Assembly: GCA_018401695.1 (NCBI GenBank)
Contig: JAGYKD010000001.1
Coordinates: 251,651 to 315,650, forward strand
DNA length: 64,000 bases
Source: Flavobacteriales bacterium
Lineage (GTDB): Bacteria > Bacteroidota > Bacteroidia > CAIKAF01
Direction: 5' to 3'
A program made the position numbers and the translations under genes. The stretch's first letter is position 1. The number at the start of each line of letters is the position of its first letter. Shown here piece by piece: positions 36,827-45,061 of this stretch. A model generated the notes under the pieces. That model had not been told where the DNA came from. It saw only the letters and a list, made by a program, of their open reading frames with translations, and made no database searches.

Positions 36827-37237
36827 TTAAACTAAGCCCGAACGGTATTTTTTGCTTTTCCGGTATTTGGCAGCCACACGAAATTCCAAAAAAATCAAAC
36901 AAACCACCAAGCTTGCCTCGCCAATAAAATAGACTTTATCGTACACCGATACTTCGCTCCAAAACAGCCAAAGCAACACCAAAGTGCCAAACAAATACGC
37001 TGTATTTAACAAGGCCATAACTTCCAAATACCTCCAAACTCCCTTATGTACAAACCAAGCTACTCCAAGTGCAACTACTGCAAAACACATGGCAACACCT
37101 GATAAAGGGGCCAAAATGGCAGGAGGCATTTGAAAAGGAGGTTGAAAGCCCATCAATACAAAACCTAACATAAGGCTAGACCCAAAAGCACCAAGACCAT
37201 CAAGGGCCAATAAATTCCTGGCTTTAGTAAATCTCAT
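36827..37237 (-). CDS. Small four-helix membrane protein of unknown function
   Basis: 136 residues from the ATG at 37237 (MRFTKARNLLALDGLGAFGSS). Four hydrophobic stretches (about 13-32, 45-62, 75-92, 100-118) end in a basic tail KYRKSKKYRSG, expected in the cytoplasm. A longer upstream reading adds a non-conserved stretch and is less likely. No family recognised. Divergent from apbE. Confidence 0.55.
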   Translation of the reverse strand: MRFTKARNLLALDGLGAFGSSLMLGFVLMGFQPPFQMPPAILAPLSGVAMCFAVVALGVAWFVHKGVWRYLEVMALLNTAYLFGTLVLLWLFWSEVSVYDKVYFIGEASLVVCLIFLEFRVAAKYRKSKKYRSGLV

Positions 37238-37467
37238 GATGTTTAGGAGTTGGTATTCAAAAGTAGTGGAAAGAAGCCAAAAAGACGCCAAATATGGTAT
37301 CAATTAAGCCCAAAAAATAACCCAAAATGAAAAGATTTTCACCCATGCCCCTTAGCCCCTTTTATGAACCCTTGAATCAATCCCTTAATATATTTTTACC
37401 TCCGTTAATTTTTCTGGCCAAAAGCTGGGAAAGCTACGCAACCAAAAAATTGTATCACTTTTGTTCT

Positions 37468-38487
37468 ATGAGATTATTTGGCTTTCTTTTTTTGACAATC
37501 CTAGTCTTTTACTCTTGCGGCGGCAGACAAAATCAACAGGTCACGTATAATCAGTACCAAGGTTATGCCCAAGGGACCACATTTACCATCCAGCACAGCG
37601 GATCCGGCGATTTTTTAGATTCCATTCAATCCATGTTGAAAGAGATCGATCAAGCTCTTTCATTATGGCAAGACAGCTCTTGGATTAGCCGCTGGAACCG
37701 GGGCGAAACCATTCCAATCCCCTTCTATGCCTCCGAGTGCCTCCGCTTGGCATTAGATGTGGGAAATTTAACTCAAGGTGCCTATGACCCCACCATGTTG
37801 CCCTTATCCCGATTTTGGGGATTTGGCGATAGCCTTTTCGAAGCTCCTGGATTGGTGCGCCCCGAACACATAGATTCTTTGAAAAATATGGTGGGATTTA
37901 AAACATGTCTCAATTTAGACAGCCTACCTTTTGTTCACCGAAAATGCAAAGGCACACTGCTCGATTTAAACGGCATTGCCCAAGGATACTCGGTAGATCT
38001 ATTAGCTGCCCTCCTGGACCGAAATGGAGTGAATGATTATATGATTGAACTGGGAGGAGAAGTAAGGGCCAAAGGCAAAAACCCTTCTGCCAAAGATTGG
38101 CAAATTGGCATAGACAAGCCCAAAGACGGAGTAACAAATGACCGACCTCTTCAGGCAGTGGTCGCACTCCAAAACGCCGCCTTGGCTACCTCTGGAACCT
38201 ATAGAAAGTATTACGAAAGAGACGGAAAAAGGTACAGCCATGTGCTTGACCCGGCAACAGGCAGACCGGTAGCCCACCAATTACTTAGTGTCTCTGTAAT
38301 GCACCCCTCTTGTGCCATGGCCGATGGTTTAGCCACAGCACTCATGGTCATGGGACCATCAAAAGCACGGCAATGGGCTCAAGAAAACCCAGAAACCGGT
38401 GTGTATTTAATCTATTTAGACCATGCAGGTATGCCCAAAACTTGGACCAACCATAAAATTCAACGATTTATTAGTGAGTTGAACTAA
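37468..38487 (+). CDS. apbE: FAD:protein FMN transferase (ApbE), lipoprotein
   Basis: Attaches FMN through a phosphodiester bond to a Thr/Ser of target proteins such as Nqr/Rnf subunits, in the periplasm. 339 residues. A lipobox (LVFYSCGGR) anchors it to a membrane. Motifs: GTTFTIQ, the metal/FAD loop LLDLNGIAQGYSVD (about 185), IELGGEVRAKG, and the core TSGTYRKYY followed by YSHVLDPATGRPV. The ATG at 37468 begins the signal peptide; codons back to 37327 are open but lack features. Converges with the next gene, 3 nt apart. Confidence 0.92.
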   Translation: MRLFGFLFLTILVFYSCGGRQNQQVTYNQYQGYAQGTTFTIQHSGSGDFLDSIQSMLKEIDQALSLWQDSSWISRWNRGETIPIPFYASECLRLALDVGNLTQGAYDPTMLPLSRFWGFGDSLFEAPGLVRPEHIDSLKNMVGFKTCLNLDSLPFVHRKCKGTLLDLNGIAQGYSVDLLAALLDRNGVNDYMIELGGEVRAKGKNPSAKDWQIGIDKPKDGVTNDRPLQAVVALQNAALATSGTYRKYYERDGKRYSHVLDPATGRPVAHQLLSVSVMHPSCAMADGLATALMVMGPSKARQWAQENPETGVYLIYLDHAGMPKTWTNHKIQRFISELN

Positions 38488-38490
38488 TCT

Positions 38491-38772
38491 CTACTCTAAA
38501 CCAACTTCGCTAATCGAATGAATGGGAATATTGACTCCGCTTTTTAGCGTTACATAGTGCGGCGATAGCTGCCAAACGGTGGTAATTACCATGCGGGGGC
38601 CTTCTTTGGTATAAAAAGTAATCCGCACTTTGGAATGATAATTATTGCCTAACATTAAGGCTTTGGTGAGCATATGGTACCGCGCCTTACGGTCTTCTTC
38701 GCGCATTAGAACGTCTTCGCGAGAAAAACTTAGCTGGGAAACCTGCTCTTTTGCAATGGTCTCTACGGACAT
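38491..38772 (-). CDS. Small conserved protein of unknown function (beta-rich, 93 aa)
   Basis: The N-terminal half is charged and helical (SREDVLMREEDRKARYHMLTKAL) and the C-terminal half a run of beta strands (KVRITFYTKEG, MVITTVWQL, YVTLKSGVNIPIHSISEVGL). I recall near-identical small proteins in other flavobacteria with the same SREDV and IPIHSI words, so it is probably a real conserved gene. The strand pattern loosely resembles an Sm-like/Rof fold, which is speculation. It ends 3 nt from the convergent apbE stop. Confidence 0.65.
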   Translation of the reverse strand: MSVETIAKEQVSQLSFSREDVLMREEDRKARYHMLTKALMLGNNYHSKVRITFYTKEGPRMVITTVWQLSPHYVTLKSGVNIPIHSISEVGLE

Positions 38773-38880
38773 AGGTTAACGAATTAGATATAAAAATTAC
38801 CGCTTTTTTTTCACATCTCCAAATTTGTTTAACACTACAAGTCCTTTTCCCACCTCTGAAACAGCATTATATTGCCCTTT

Positions 38881-39105
38881 GAGACCGTTGACGCATTGTG
38901 TTTTCCAGGTCCTTATATGCCAACTAAATTATGCTCACCAAAGCCTCCGTACCGAGTGTCGGTACACATTAAGGCGCTGACAAACCGAAAGGCTGCTGGC
39001 GCTAAGGGAAGGGCAGGCCGGAGCTTATCCATTGTAAATGACAAGCTTCCCGGCCACAGCGTCTGGACAGGATCGCCGCCAAAATCGCAACGCGTCAACA
39101 TTCTC
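38881..39105 (+). repeat. Terminal-inverted-repeat element, copy B
   Basis: 225 bp from GAGACCGTTGACGCATTG to CAACGCGTCAACATTCTC. Shares TTTTCCAGGTCCTTATATGCC, GTCGGTACACATTAAGGCG and GGACAGGATCGCCGCC with copies A and D. It fills most of the 552-bp spacer between the 93-aa gene and algI-like; no gene seen there. Confidence 0.75.
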
Positions 39106-39324
39106 TCTATAATGCACCTTTTCCATTCCATTTACTCCATCTCAAAAAAGGCCCTAACAACAAACCGTAAACTCCATGAACTATAGGCCAAAAGCTTCCT
39201 GCCCTTAATCTGGGTACTCCTTTCTCGACTCTATCGCTCAATAAAATTCGCAAACCGCTCAAAACAGGTAATCGATCATACCCAAGCATTTGCTTATTTT
39301 TAGCCCCAATTATGTATCCGGGAC

Positions 39325-40749
39325 ATGACCTTTTCTTCCATAGCTTTTCTGTTTTATTTCCTCCCGGTTTTCCTCGCTCTCTATACCCTATTGCCGCCTA
39401 AGCATCGCAATAATGTTCTGGTCGGTGCTAGCCTCCTTTTCTATGCTTGGGGCGCTCCCTTGTTTGTCTATTTGCTCCTGCTTTCTTGCGGCATAGACCA
39501 TTTGCTGCTTAAAGCAAGAGAGAAGGCCATAAGCCCTAAAACAAAAAAACTATGGTGGCTTGCTACGCTCCTGCCCAACATTGGCCTGCTCCTCTATTTT
39601 AAATACGCCAACTTTTTTTATGAAAACCTTCAATTGGCTTTTCAAGCCTGGGGTACCGACCTCGGAGCATGGAAAGAAGTAGCCCTCCCTATTGGTATCT
39701 CATTTTACACCTTCCAAAAAATCAGCTACCTCGTAGACATTCGCCGCAAACAGGCCCAACCCGTCCGAAGCTTTCGCGATTACCTTCTCTACATCCTTTG
39801 TTTTCCTCAACTCATTGCAGGACCTATAGTCCGATATCAAACTATAGCTCTTGAAATTCAATCCCGAAGCTTCACCATTGAAAACCGTGTCCAAGGCCTG
39901 TTTCGATTTGGCATTGGACTGCTTAAAAAATTGCTTATTGCCAATAATCTGGGAGCATATGCCCAAGCTATATTCTCCGGCGAAACGCTCTTTTTCGGAC
40001 AAGAAACAGCCGCCCTCGCCATACTTGCCTATGCTTTTCAAATATACTTTGACTTTTCTGCCTATTCCGATATGGCCATAGGCTTAGGGCGTTTCATGGG
40101 CTTTCATTTTCCCGAAAACTTTAATAGCCCTTACATTTCCACCTCCATAACAGAATTCTGGCGACGCTGGCATATGACGCTTAGCGCTTGGATGCGCGAC
40201 TACCTCTACATCCCACTAGGCGGCAATCGAGTAAAATCTCCGCTGAGACTTTACGCCAACCTTTCTTTGGTCTTTCTTATTTCAGGTTTTTGGCATGGCG
40301 CCTCTTGGAATTTTGTAATCTGGGGCGCTATGCATGGAGCCCTTTTGGTGGTGGAAAGGCTTGGTCTCGCCAAAGTACTCGCCAAAATACCGGCAATGGC
40401 TTGGCTTTGGACCTTCTTTTGGGCTTGTTTGGCTTGGATTCCTTTTGCCTCCGCCGATGGCACCCAAAGCCTTAAGGTGCTGCGCGTGTTGTTGGGACAT
40501 GAGTTAGCAGAAGAGCCGTTTATCCGTCCGGAACCTTGGTTCTGGTCCTCCTTGGTTTTGGCCTTGTGCTTTTCCTTTTGGAGCGCCATTCCTGCACTCA
40601 AACGCATTGAGCTGCGTGTCTTCGAACCCAACTCTTTGAACAAAGGACATCTCCAAATCCGCGCTTTACTTTCCATCGCCATGCTATGCATCGCCTATGC
40701 CGTCCTTTCGGCCAATGATTTCAATCCCTTTATTTACTTTAGGTTTTAA
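39325..40749 (+). CDS. MBOAT family O-acyltransferase (AlgI/DltB-like)
   Basis: 474 residues, about 11-12 membrane helices. The MBOAT core is complete: SITEFWRRWHMTLSAWMRDYLYIPLGGNR (about 273-301) and the catalytic His in SGFWHGASWNFVIWG (about 325). Members pass acetyl or D-alanyl groups across the membrane to modify exopolysaccharide or cell-wall polymers outside. The next gene, an AlgX/AlgJ-like partner, starts on its stop codon (TAATG), the standard two-gene acetylation system. Confidence 0.92.
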   Translation: MTFSSIAFLFYFLPVFLALYTLLPPKHRNNVLVGASLLFYAWGAPLFVYLLLLSCGIDHLLLKAREKAISPKTKKLWWLATLLPNIGLLLYFKYANFFYENLQLAFQAWGTDLGAWKEVALPIGISFYTFQKISYLVDIRRKQAQPVRSFRDYLLYILCFPQLIAGPIVRYQTIALEIQSRSFTIENRVQGLFRFGIGLLKKLLIANNLGAYAQAIFSGETLFFGQETAALAILAYAFQIYFDFSAYSDMAIGLGRFMGFHFPENFNSPYISTSITEFWRRWHMTLSAWMRDYLYIPLGGNRVKSPLRLYANLSLVFLISGFWHGASWNFVIWGAMHGALLVVERLGLAKVLAKIPAMAWLWTFFWACLAWIPFASADGTQSLKVLRVLLGHELAEEPFIRPEPWFWSSLVLALCFSFWSAIPALKRIELRVFEPNSLNKGHLQIRALLSIAMLCIAYAVLSANDFNPFIYFRF

Positions 40750-41942
40750 TGCGCAATTCATTAAAAACATATGTTCAAAGACCCGATGTATGGATTCTAG
40801 CGGCACTATTCTTGCCTTTGCTTCTGCATCTTTTTCGCTTTGGCCATTTGCATCGTCTCCAAGGCGCCATTTATCCGCCCCCAGTGCCTAAAATAGGCCT
40901 GCTAGCTTGGCACCAAGGACACTTCCAGCAACAAACCGAAGCATGGCTCAAACATTATGCCGGTGGCCGTGGACCTCTTTTACGACTCAACAATGAGTTC
41001 ATGTACATCGCTTACGATCTTGCCAGGGCCGGCGGCGTAAAAACCGGTTACCAAGGCGAACTCTACGAAAATGCCTATTGGGAAGATGCCCTAGGCATAT
41101 ACCAACCCAAAAACCGCCAAGCGGCCATCGACAGCATCCAAATATGGACTCGGTGGTGGAATCGACTAGAGCAAAACGGCACAAAAATGCTCTTCATTGC
41201 TGCACCAAGCAAAGCCATTCACCGACCACAAAACTTCCCCGCGCTAAACAAGCCCAACGGTAATTACCATTGGCTCAAAACCCACGCTCCACAGGCCACC
41301 AAGCATCTTTTGGACGTTCAGCAATGGTTCGACCTGGCTGCCGACACCGCCATATACCCCTTAATCCCAAAGCACGGCATCCATTGGTCCTATTATGGAG
41401 AACAACTCTTTCTAGACTCGCTGCTGCAACGAATGAAGGCCTTAGGATTGAAAGGATTGCCGGAGCTTCGATTCAAAGGCTTGGAAACCAGCCGTTGGGC
41501 TCGCTATCGAGACGACGATCTTGAAAAAGGAATGAACCTCATTTTTAACCGAAAAGACGAAGAGCTTGCCTACCCAATCCTTGATTTAATGCAAGGCCCT
41601 ACGCCCCCACAAGCCAAAGTACTGGTCATTTCCGACAGCTTTTACTGGGGTATTTTCAACGCAGGACACCCCAACAATCTTTTTGCCGAACACGAATTTT
41701 GGTACTATTACGGCAGCCGATTTCCCAAGCCAAAAGAATTATCCTCCGACGTTCTTGCCCTGAGCCCAAAAGAACGACGTGCCTACCTGGAATCGCGCGA
41801 CCTCATTATTTGGATATCTACCTCCCCCAACTACTGGAAAATGGGTCTACGCTTTCTCGCCGATGTGCACCGTATGGCTCCGGAATTAGGAATGGGGAGT
41901 GACGAGGTAAAGACGGGATGCCTCCCGTCTCTTAGTGACTAG
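40749..41942 (+). CDS. AlgX/AlgJ-like SGNH-type acetylation partner; C-terminus runs into minisatellite
   Basis: 397 residues with one N-terminal membrane helix (about 13-31), the rest periplasmic. SGNH-like elements: VLVISDSFYWG (Ser nucleophile region, about 290) and KHGIHWSYYGEQLF (Asp/His-type block, about 212). Such proteins receive acetyl groups from the MBOAT partner and place them on a polysaccharide. It overlaps the algI-like stop by one base. The last 13-14 codons (SDEVKTGCLPSLSD) come from the first unit of the 36-bp tandem array, whose TAG supplies the stop, so the native end has been replaced or extended. Confidence 0.82.
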   Translation: MRNSLKTYVQRPDVWILAALFLPLLLHLFRFGHLHRLQGAIYPPPVPKIGLLAWHQGHFQQQTEAWLKHYAGGRGPLLRLNNEFMYIAYDLARAGGVKTGYQGELYENAYWEDALGIYQPKNRQAAIDSIQIWTRWWNRLEQNGTKMLFIAAPSKAIHRPQNFPALNKPNGNYHWLKTHAPQATKHLLDVQQWFDLAADTAIYPLIPKHGIHWSYYGEQLFLDSLLQRMKALGLKGLPELRFKGLETSRWARYRDDDLEKGMNLIFNRKDEELAYPILDLMQGPTPPQAKVLVISDSFYWGIFNAGHPNNLFAEHEFWYYYGSRFPKPKELSSDVLALSPKERRAYLESRDLIIWISTSPNYWKMGLRFLADVHRMAPELGMGSDEVKTGCLPSLSD

Positions 41943-42292
41943 GTAAAGACGGGATGCCTCCCGTCTCTTAGTGACTAGGTAAAGACGGGATGCCTCCCGT
42001 CTCTTAGTGACTAGGTAAAGACGGGATGCCTCCCGTCTCTCAGTAACGAGGTAAAGACGGGATGCCTCCCGTCTCTTAGTGACTAGGTAAAGACGGGATG
42101 CCTCCCGTCTCTTAGTGACTAGGTAAAGACGGGATGCCTCCCGCCTCTTAGTAACGAGGTAAAGACGGGATGCCTCCCGTCTCTTAGTGACTAGGTAAAG
42201 ACGGGATGCCTCCCGCCTCTTAGTAACGAGGTAAAGGCGGGATGCCTCCCGTCTCTTAGTGACTAGGTAAAGACGGGATACCTCCCGTCTCT
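41905..42292. repeat. 36-bp tandem minisatellite of hairpin units, 10.8 copies
   Basis: Ten full 36-nt units plus 28 nt, no length variation, beginning AGGTAAAGACGGGATGCC. Each unit carries a hairpin, GACGGGA-TGCC-TCCCGTC. Variants in the arms (CCCGCC at 42121 and 42193; GGCGGG at 42229) and in the linker (GTGACT or GTAACG) recur, consistent with slippage. No spacers, so not CRISPR. The long minus-strand reading frame across it is just the repeat translated. Confidence 0.95.
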
Positions 42293-42300
42293 GATTGGTT

Positions 42301-42457
42301 TTTGGCCGCCTAATCCTGCTGTCAGCGGTAGTGCCCTGTCTCCGGCCCACGGTCTGCGGCCGCTCCGGGGTCTTCGTTCCTCAGCCTCCTCGCCTGGCCG
42401 CATACCGGGGCCCAAGCCGGGTCAGCTACCTGCTTCCATCAGGGGCGGGGGATTACG
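42301..42457 (+). repeat. GC-rich spacer repeat, GGCGCCTWATCC family, copy 2
   Basis: Starts TTTGGCCGCCTAATCCTGCTG, contains CCTCCTCGCCTGGCC, ends AGGGGCGGGGGATTACGG. Layout matches 20640-20796. Confidence 0.55.
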
Positions 42458-42497
42458 GAAACTGTGAAGCGCTTGGACAATATCCATAAGCTTTCTA

Positions 42498-42612
42498 GAG
42501 CGTTGACGCGTTGTAGTTTCAAGTTTCAAATCCTAGCAAAAGTGTTAGGGCCGAAGTTCCTGACTCCAAGATGCTGACTGTAGCCTCTGCACGAAGCGTT
42601 AGACCAGAACCA
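42498..42612 (+). repeat. Terminal-inverted-repeat element, partial copy F
   Basis: Left end GAGCGTTGACGCGTTGTAGTTTCAAG, then GAAGTTCCTGACTCCAAGATGCTGA, which is shared with the fragment near 63600. No right end; it abuts a transposase remnant. Confidence 0.5.
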
Positions 42613-42743
42613 CCGTCTGCATTTGATTAGGGTGTAATTCATACTCAGCGGCAAGCTCCGAAATGGTCTTGCGCCCTTTAATGGCTTCCAAGGCTAATCT
42701 TGGTCTTGAAGGCCGAACCGAACGTTTTTCTTTGTTTGCTCAT
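42613..42743 (-). pseudogene. IS3-family transposase OrfA remnant, frameshifted and truncated
   Basis: Minus strand from the ATG at 42743: MSKQRKTFGSAFKTK, then one extra base shifts the frame, and LALEAIKGRKTISELAAEYE and LHPNQMQT follow. This is the N-terminal helix-turn-helix of IS3-type OrfA (usual form FKAKVALEAIKG...ELA...HP.QI..W). It stops at the junction with the repeat at 42612; OrfB is absent. Confidence 0.75.
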
Positions 42744-42888
42744 AAACGAAATTTAAGCATTTGCATTTTGTAGTCCTGTTTTGGCCGACCACTACACTTT
42801 ACCCACCGCCCTTGAATGCAAACAATACCCTGCCCGACGATCTTCGTTTACTCGCTTTATTTTCTTTCCTTTAGGGAAATATTTGGGT

Positions 42889-44544
42889 ATGTTTTTTCGT
42901 ATCATTTGTTCGTTGATGCTACTAAGCATCATTAATATTTCAGGTGTAGCTCAGGGGGTTAAAATCTCCCCCTCCGGAGGAGCTCCCGATCCTTCCGCAG
43001 TGTTGGAATTGGCAGACACCTCCAAAGGTCTTCTTTTAACCAGGCTCAGTACATCTCAGCGAAACACTATCCAAAACCCACCCGACGGATTGGTAATTTA
43101 CAATACGGACAATGCTTGTTTTGAGGGTTATACCAGCGGAAATTGGCGCCCATTGGCTTGCTCATGCCCAAGTTTAGTGGCAGGCACCATACAAACCATT
43201 CCGGCCCAACCGGTGGGAAATCAAACGATACAGTTTAGCGTATCAAATCCCCAATCAGGCTATACCTATGCTTGGCAGTTTGCTTCCGGAACGCCCGCTT
43301 CCGGCACCGGAACGCAAAGTTCTGCTTCCTTTGGGCAAGCCGGAACTTATCAGGTAGTGCTTAGCAGCACGGATGCCCAGCTTTGCAGCCGCACCGATAC
43401 TTTTCAGGTAACGGTTGGGACCTGTCCGCCCAATTTCCCTCAGTCGACCTTTACTCCAGCTTCAGGAACAACTACTTCAGGGGTACCCTTTGTTCCGGAT
43501 GCACCCAACCTCAATTATGCCTGGACTTTTCAGGGAGGGACACCGGCCTCTTCGAATGTGGCCAACCCAACAGTAAGCTGGGCCAATGCCGGCGTTTACA
43601 ACGTTAGTCTTATAGCTACAGACCCGGTCAGCGGTTGCGCAGATACCACCAACAGCCAAATAACTATTGTCAATTTTAGTTGCCGCAATTTTTCGAATGC
43701 CGGAGCCACAGGACGGTTCGGGCCTTCTCAAGCGCAAGTAAATTCCGCCTACACCAATACCACTTTGCAGGGTGAGGTTACCGTAAGCCAAACCGGCATT
43801 CAGGAATGGACTGTGCCCTTTACCGGAACCTTTAGAATAGAGTGTTTCGGTGCCCAAGGGGGCAGTTTTGGAGGAGCCAGCGGAGGTCAGGGTGCGCGTA
43901 TGCGTGGAGATTTCCAATTAACTCAGGGCGCCGTACTTCGGATTATGGTTGGCCAACAGGGCACCGGATCCGGAAATGCCGGCGGTGGCGGTGGCGGCTC
44001 CGGTGTTTATACTGGAAATCAAGTGCTTATTGCTGCCGGAGGGGGTGGCGGGGTGTCCTCTAACGGCGAAGCCGGAAAACCCGGCCTTACCGGAAATTCT
44101 GGCGGAAACTCATCGGGAACAGGAGGAACCAATGGCTCAGGCGGAGGTAAGGGATTTGTGAGCGGAGATTGTGGTTGGGGCAGCGGCGGCGGCGGTTGGT
44201 CGGGCTCAGGATTTGGTGGCAACTCGGGTGGAGATGGCGGTATTGGCAGTCCGGGCGCTGCAGGTGGTGGAATTAGTGTGCAAGCCGGCGGTATCGGAGG
44301 TGTGAATGGCGGGTGCAACTTTACCAATACCGGACTAGGAGGATTTGGATTTGGAGGCGGTGGCCATGGCGTGTATGGCGGCGGCGGCGGCGGCGGTTAT
44401 TCCGGCGGTGGCGGCGGTCAGTATGTAGATAGCAGCGGAGAGCGTTCCGGAGGTGGCGGCGGCTCCTTCAACAATGGATTGAACCCAAGCAATAGCCAAG
44501 GCGTACAAACCGGACATGGTGCGGTTACCATTTGTACGCCCTAA
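42889..44544 (+). CDS. Secreted protein with PKD-like and glycine-rich (ALK-type) domain
   Basis: 551 residues from the ATG at 42889. Signal peptide to about GVAQG. Then a surface-protein N-domain common in Bacteroidota (KISPSGGAPDPSAVLEL, GLLLTRLSTSQR, DGLVIYNTDNACFEGYTSG), two PKD-like beta domains (about 100-260) and a glycine-rich domain (about 315-551) opening WTVPFTGTFRIECFGAQGG. That opening and the long Gly stretches resemble the receptor glycine-rich fold of ALK/LTK kinases. No T9SS sorting tail is present, so export beyond the periplasm is uncertain. Single gene. Confidence 0.72.
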   Translation: MFFRIICSLMLLSIINISGVAQGVKISPSGGAPDPSAVLELADTSKGLLLTRLSTSQRNTIQNPPDGLVIYNTDNACFEGYTSGNWRPLACSCPSLVAGTIQTIPAQPVGNQTIQFSVSNPQSGYTYAWQFASGTPASGTGTQSSASFGQAGTYQVVLSSTDAQLCSRTDTFQVTVGTCPPNFPQSTFTPASGTTTSGVPFVPDAPNLNYAWTFQGGTPASSNVANPTVSWANAGVYNVSLIATDPVSGCADTTNSQITIVNFSCRNFSNAGATGRFGPSQAQVNSAYTNTTLQGEVTVSQTGIQEWTVPFTGTFRIECFGAQGGSFGGASGGQGARMRGDFQLTQGAVLRIMVGQQGTGSGNAGGGGGGSGVYTGNQVLIAAGGGGGVSSNGEAGKPGLTGNSGGNSSGTGGTNGSGGGKGFVSGDCGWGSGGGGWSGSGFGGNSGGDGGIGSPGAAGGGISVQAGGIGGVNGGCNFTNTGLGGFGFGGGGHGVYGGGGGGGYSGGGGGQYVDSSGERSGGGGGSFNNGLNPSNSQGVQTGHGAVTICTP

Positions 44545-44825
44545 TGAAGCGGCAAACGCCTTGAATTTTCTCATTGGAACGGCAAACCTGTGGAGCTGTT
44601 GGCCTATAGCTTTTTGCCTGCCACCCGGTCCTGACGCTGCGGTTTCTATCTTTACTTACGTGGCATTCCAAGGCTATGAATCAGCATCTTCGATTCAGGA
44701 ATTTCGGTTTGAAGACACCTATACTTTTGGTTTCCAGCTAGATTTAGGGTCAGTGTTTCTTGTGCCGGACTTGATCCGGCCCTGAGGTTCCAACATAAAA
44801 AGACAGGGCAGGAAAAATAGCCTAT

Positions 44826-44993
44826 GGGCAGTGCGTGAGGGATAGCAGCGGAAAGCCCGCAGGGTCGGAGCGTGGGGATGCCGGAGGCCAAAGGGCGACC
44901 GGAGGAAGCCCCTTTGGGCCCGAGCAGCCCCCGCTTTCGGACCGAGGACTTGCAGTGGATAGCCCGACCCAAAGGGGCACGCCAAAAAATCAG
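44826..44993. repeat. REP-like spacer repeat (GGATAGCAGCGG ... GCAGTGGATAGCCCG)
   Basis: GAGGGATAGCAGCGGAAAGC and GACTTGCAGTGGATAGCCCG flank GC-rich hairpins (CCAAAGGG/CCCTTTGG). This two-motif layout is, from memory, common in Flavobacteriales intergenic regions. It occupies the spacer 44545-45061, in which no gene is seen. Confidence 0.5.
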
Positions 44994-45061
44994 TTAAGGA
45001 TACATGGTTCGGCCTTCAAAAACTAAAAAAACCGGAGGAGAGGTGCAAGGAATCGATGTTT

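Noticed and set aside
41905-42292. CRISPR-like array of 36-bp repeats
   Set aside because: Units are directly adjacent with no spacers, and no cas gene is near. It is a minisatellite.
41886-42350. 154-codon minus-strand frame across the 36-bp array
   Set aside because: It is the repeat translated (RREASRLYLVTK over and over) with no signal, start context or homology.
44019-44327. 102-codon proline-rich minus-strand frame
   Set aside because: Antisense of the glycine-rich coding region: GGN codons read back as CCN proline codons. No independent support.
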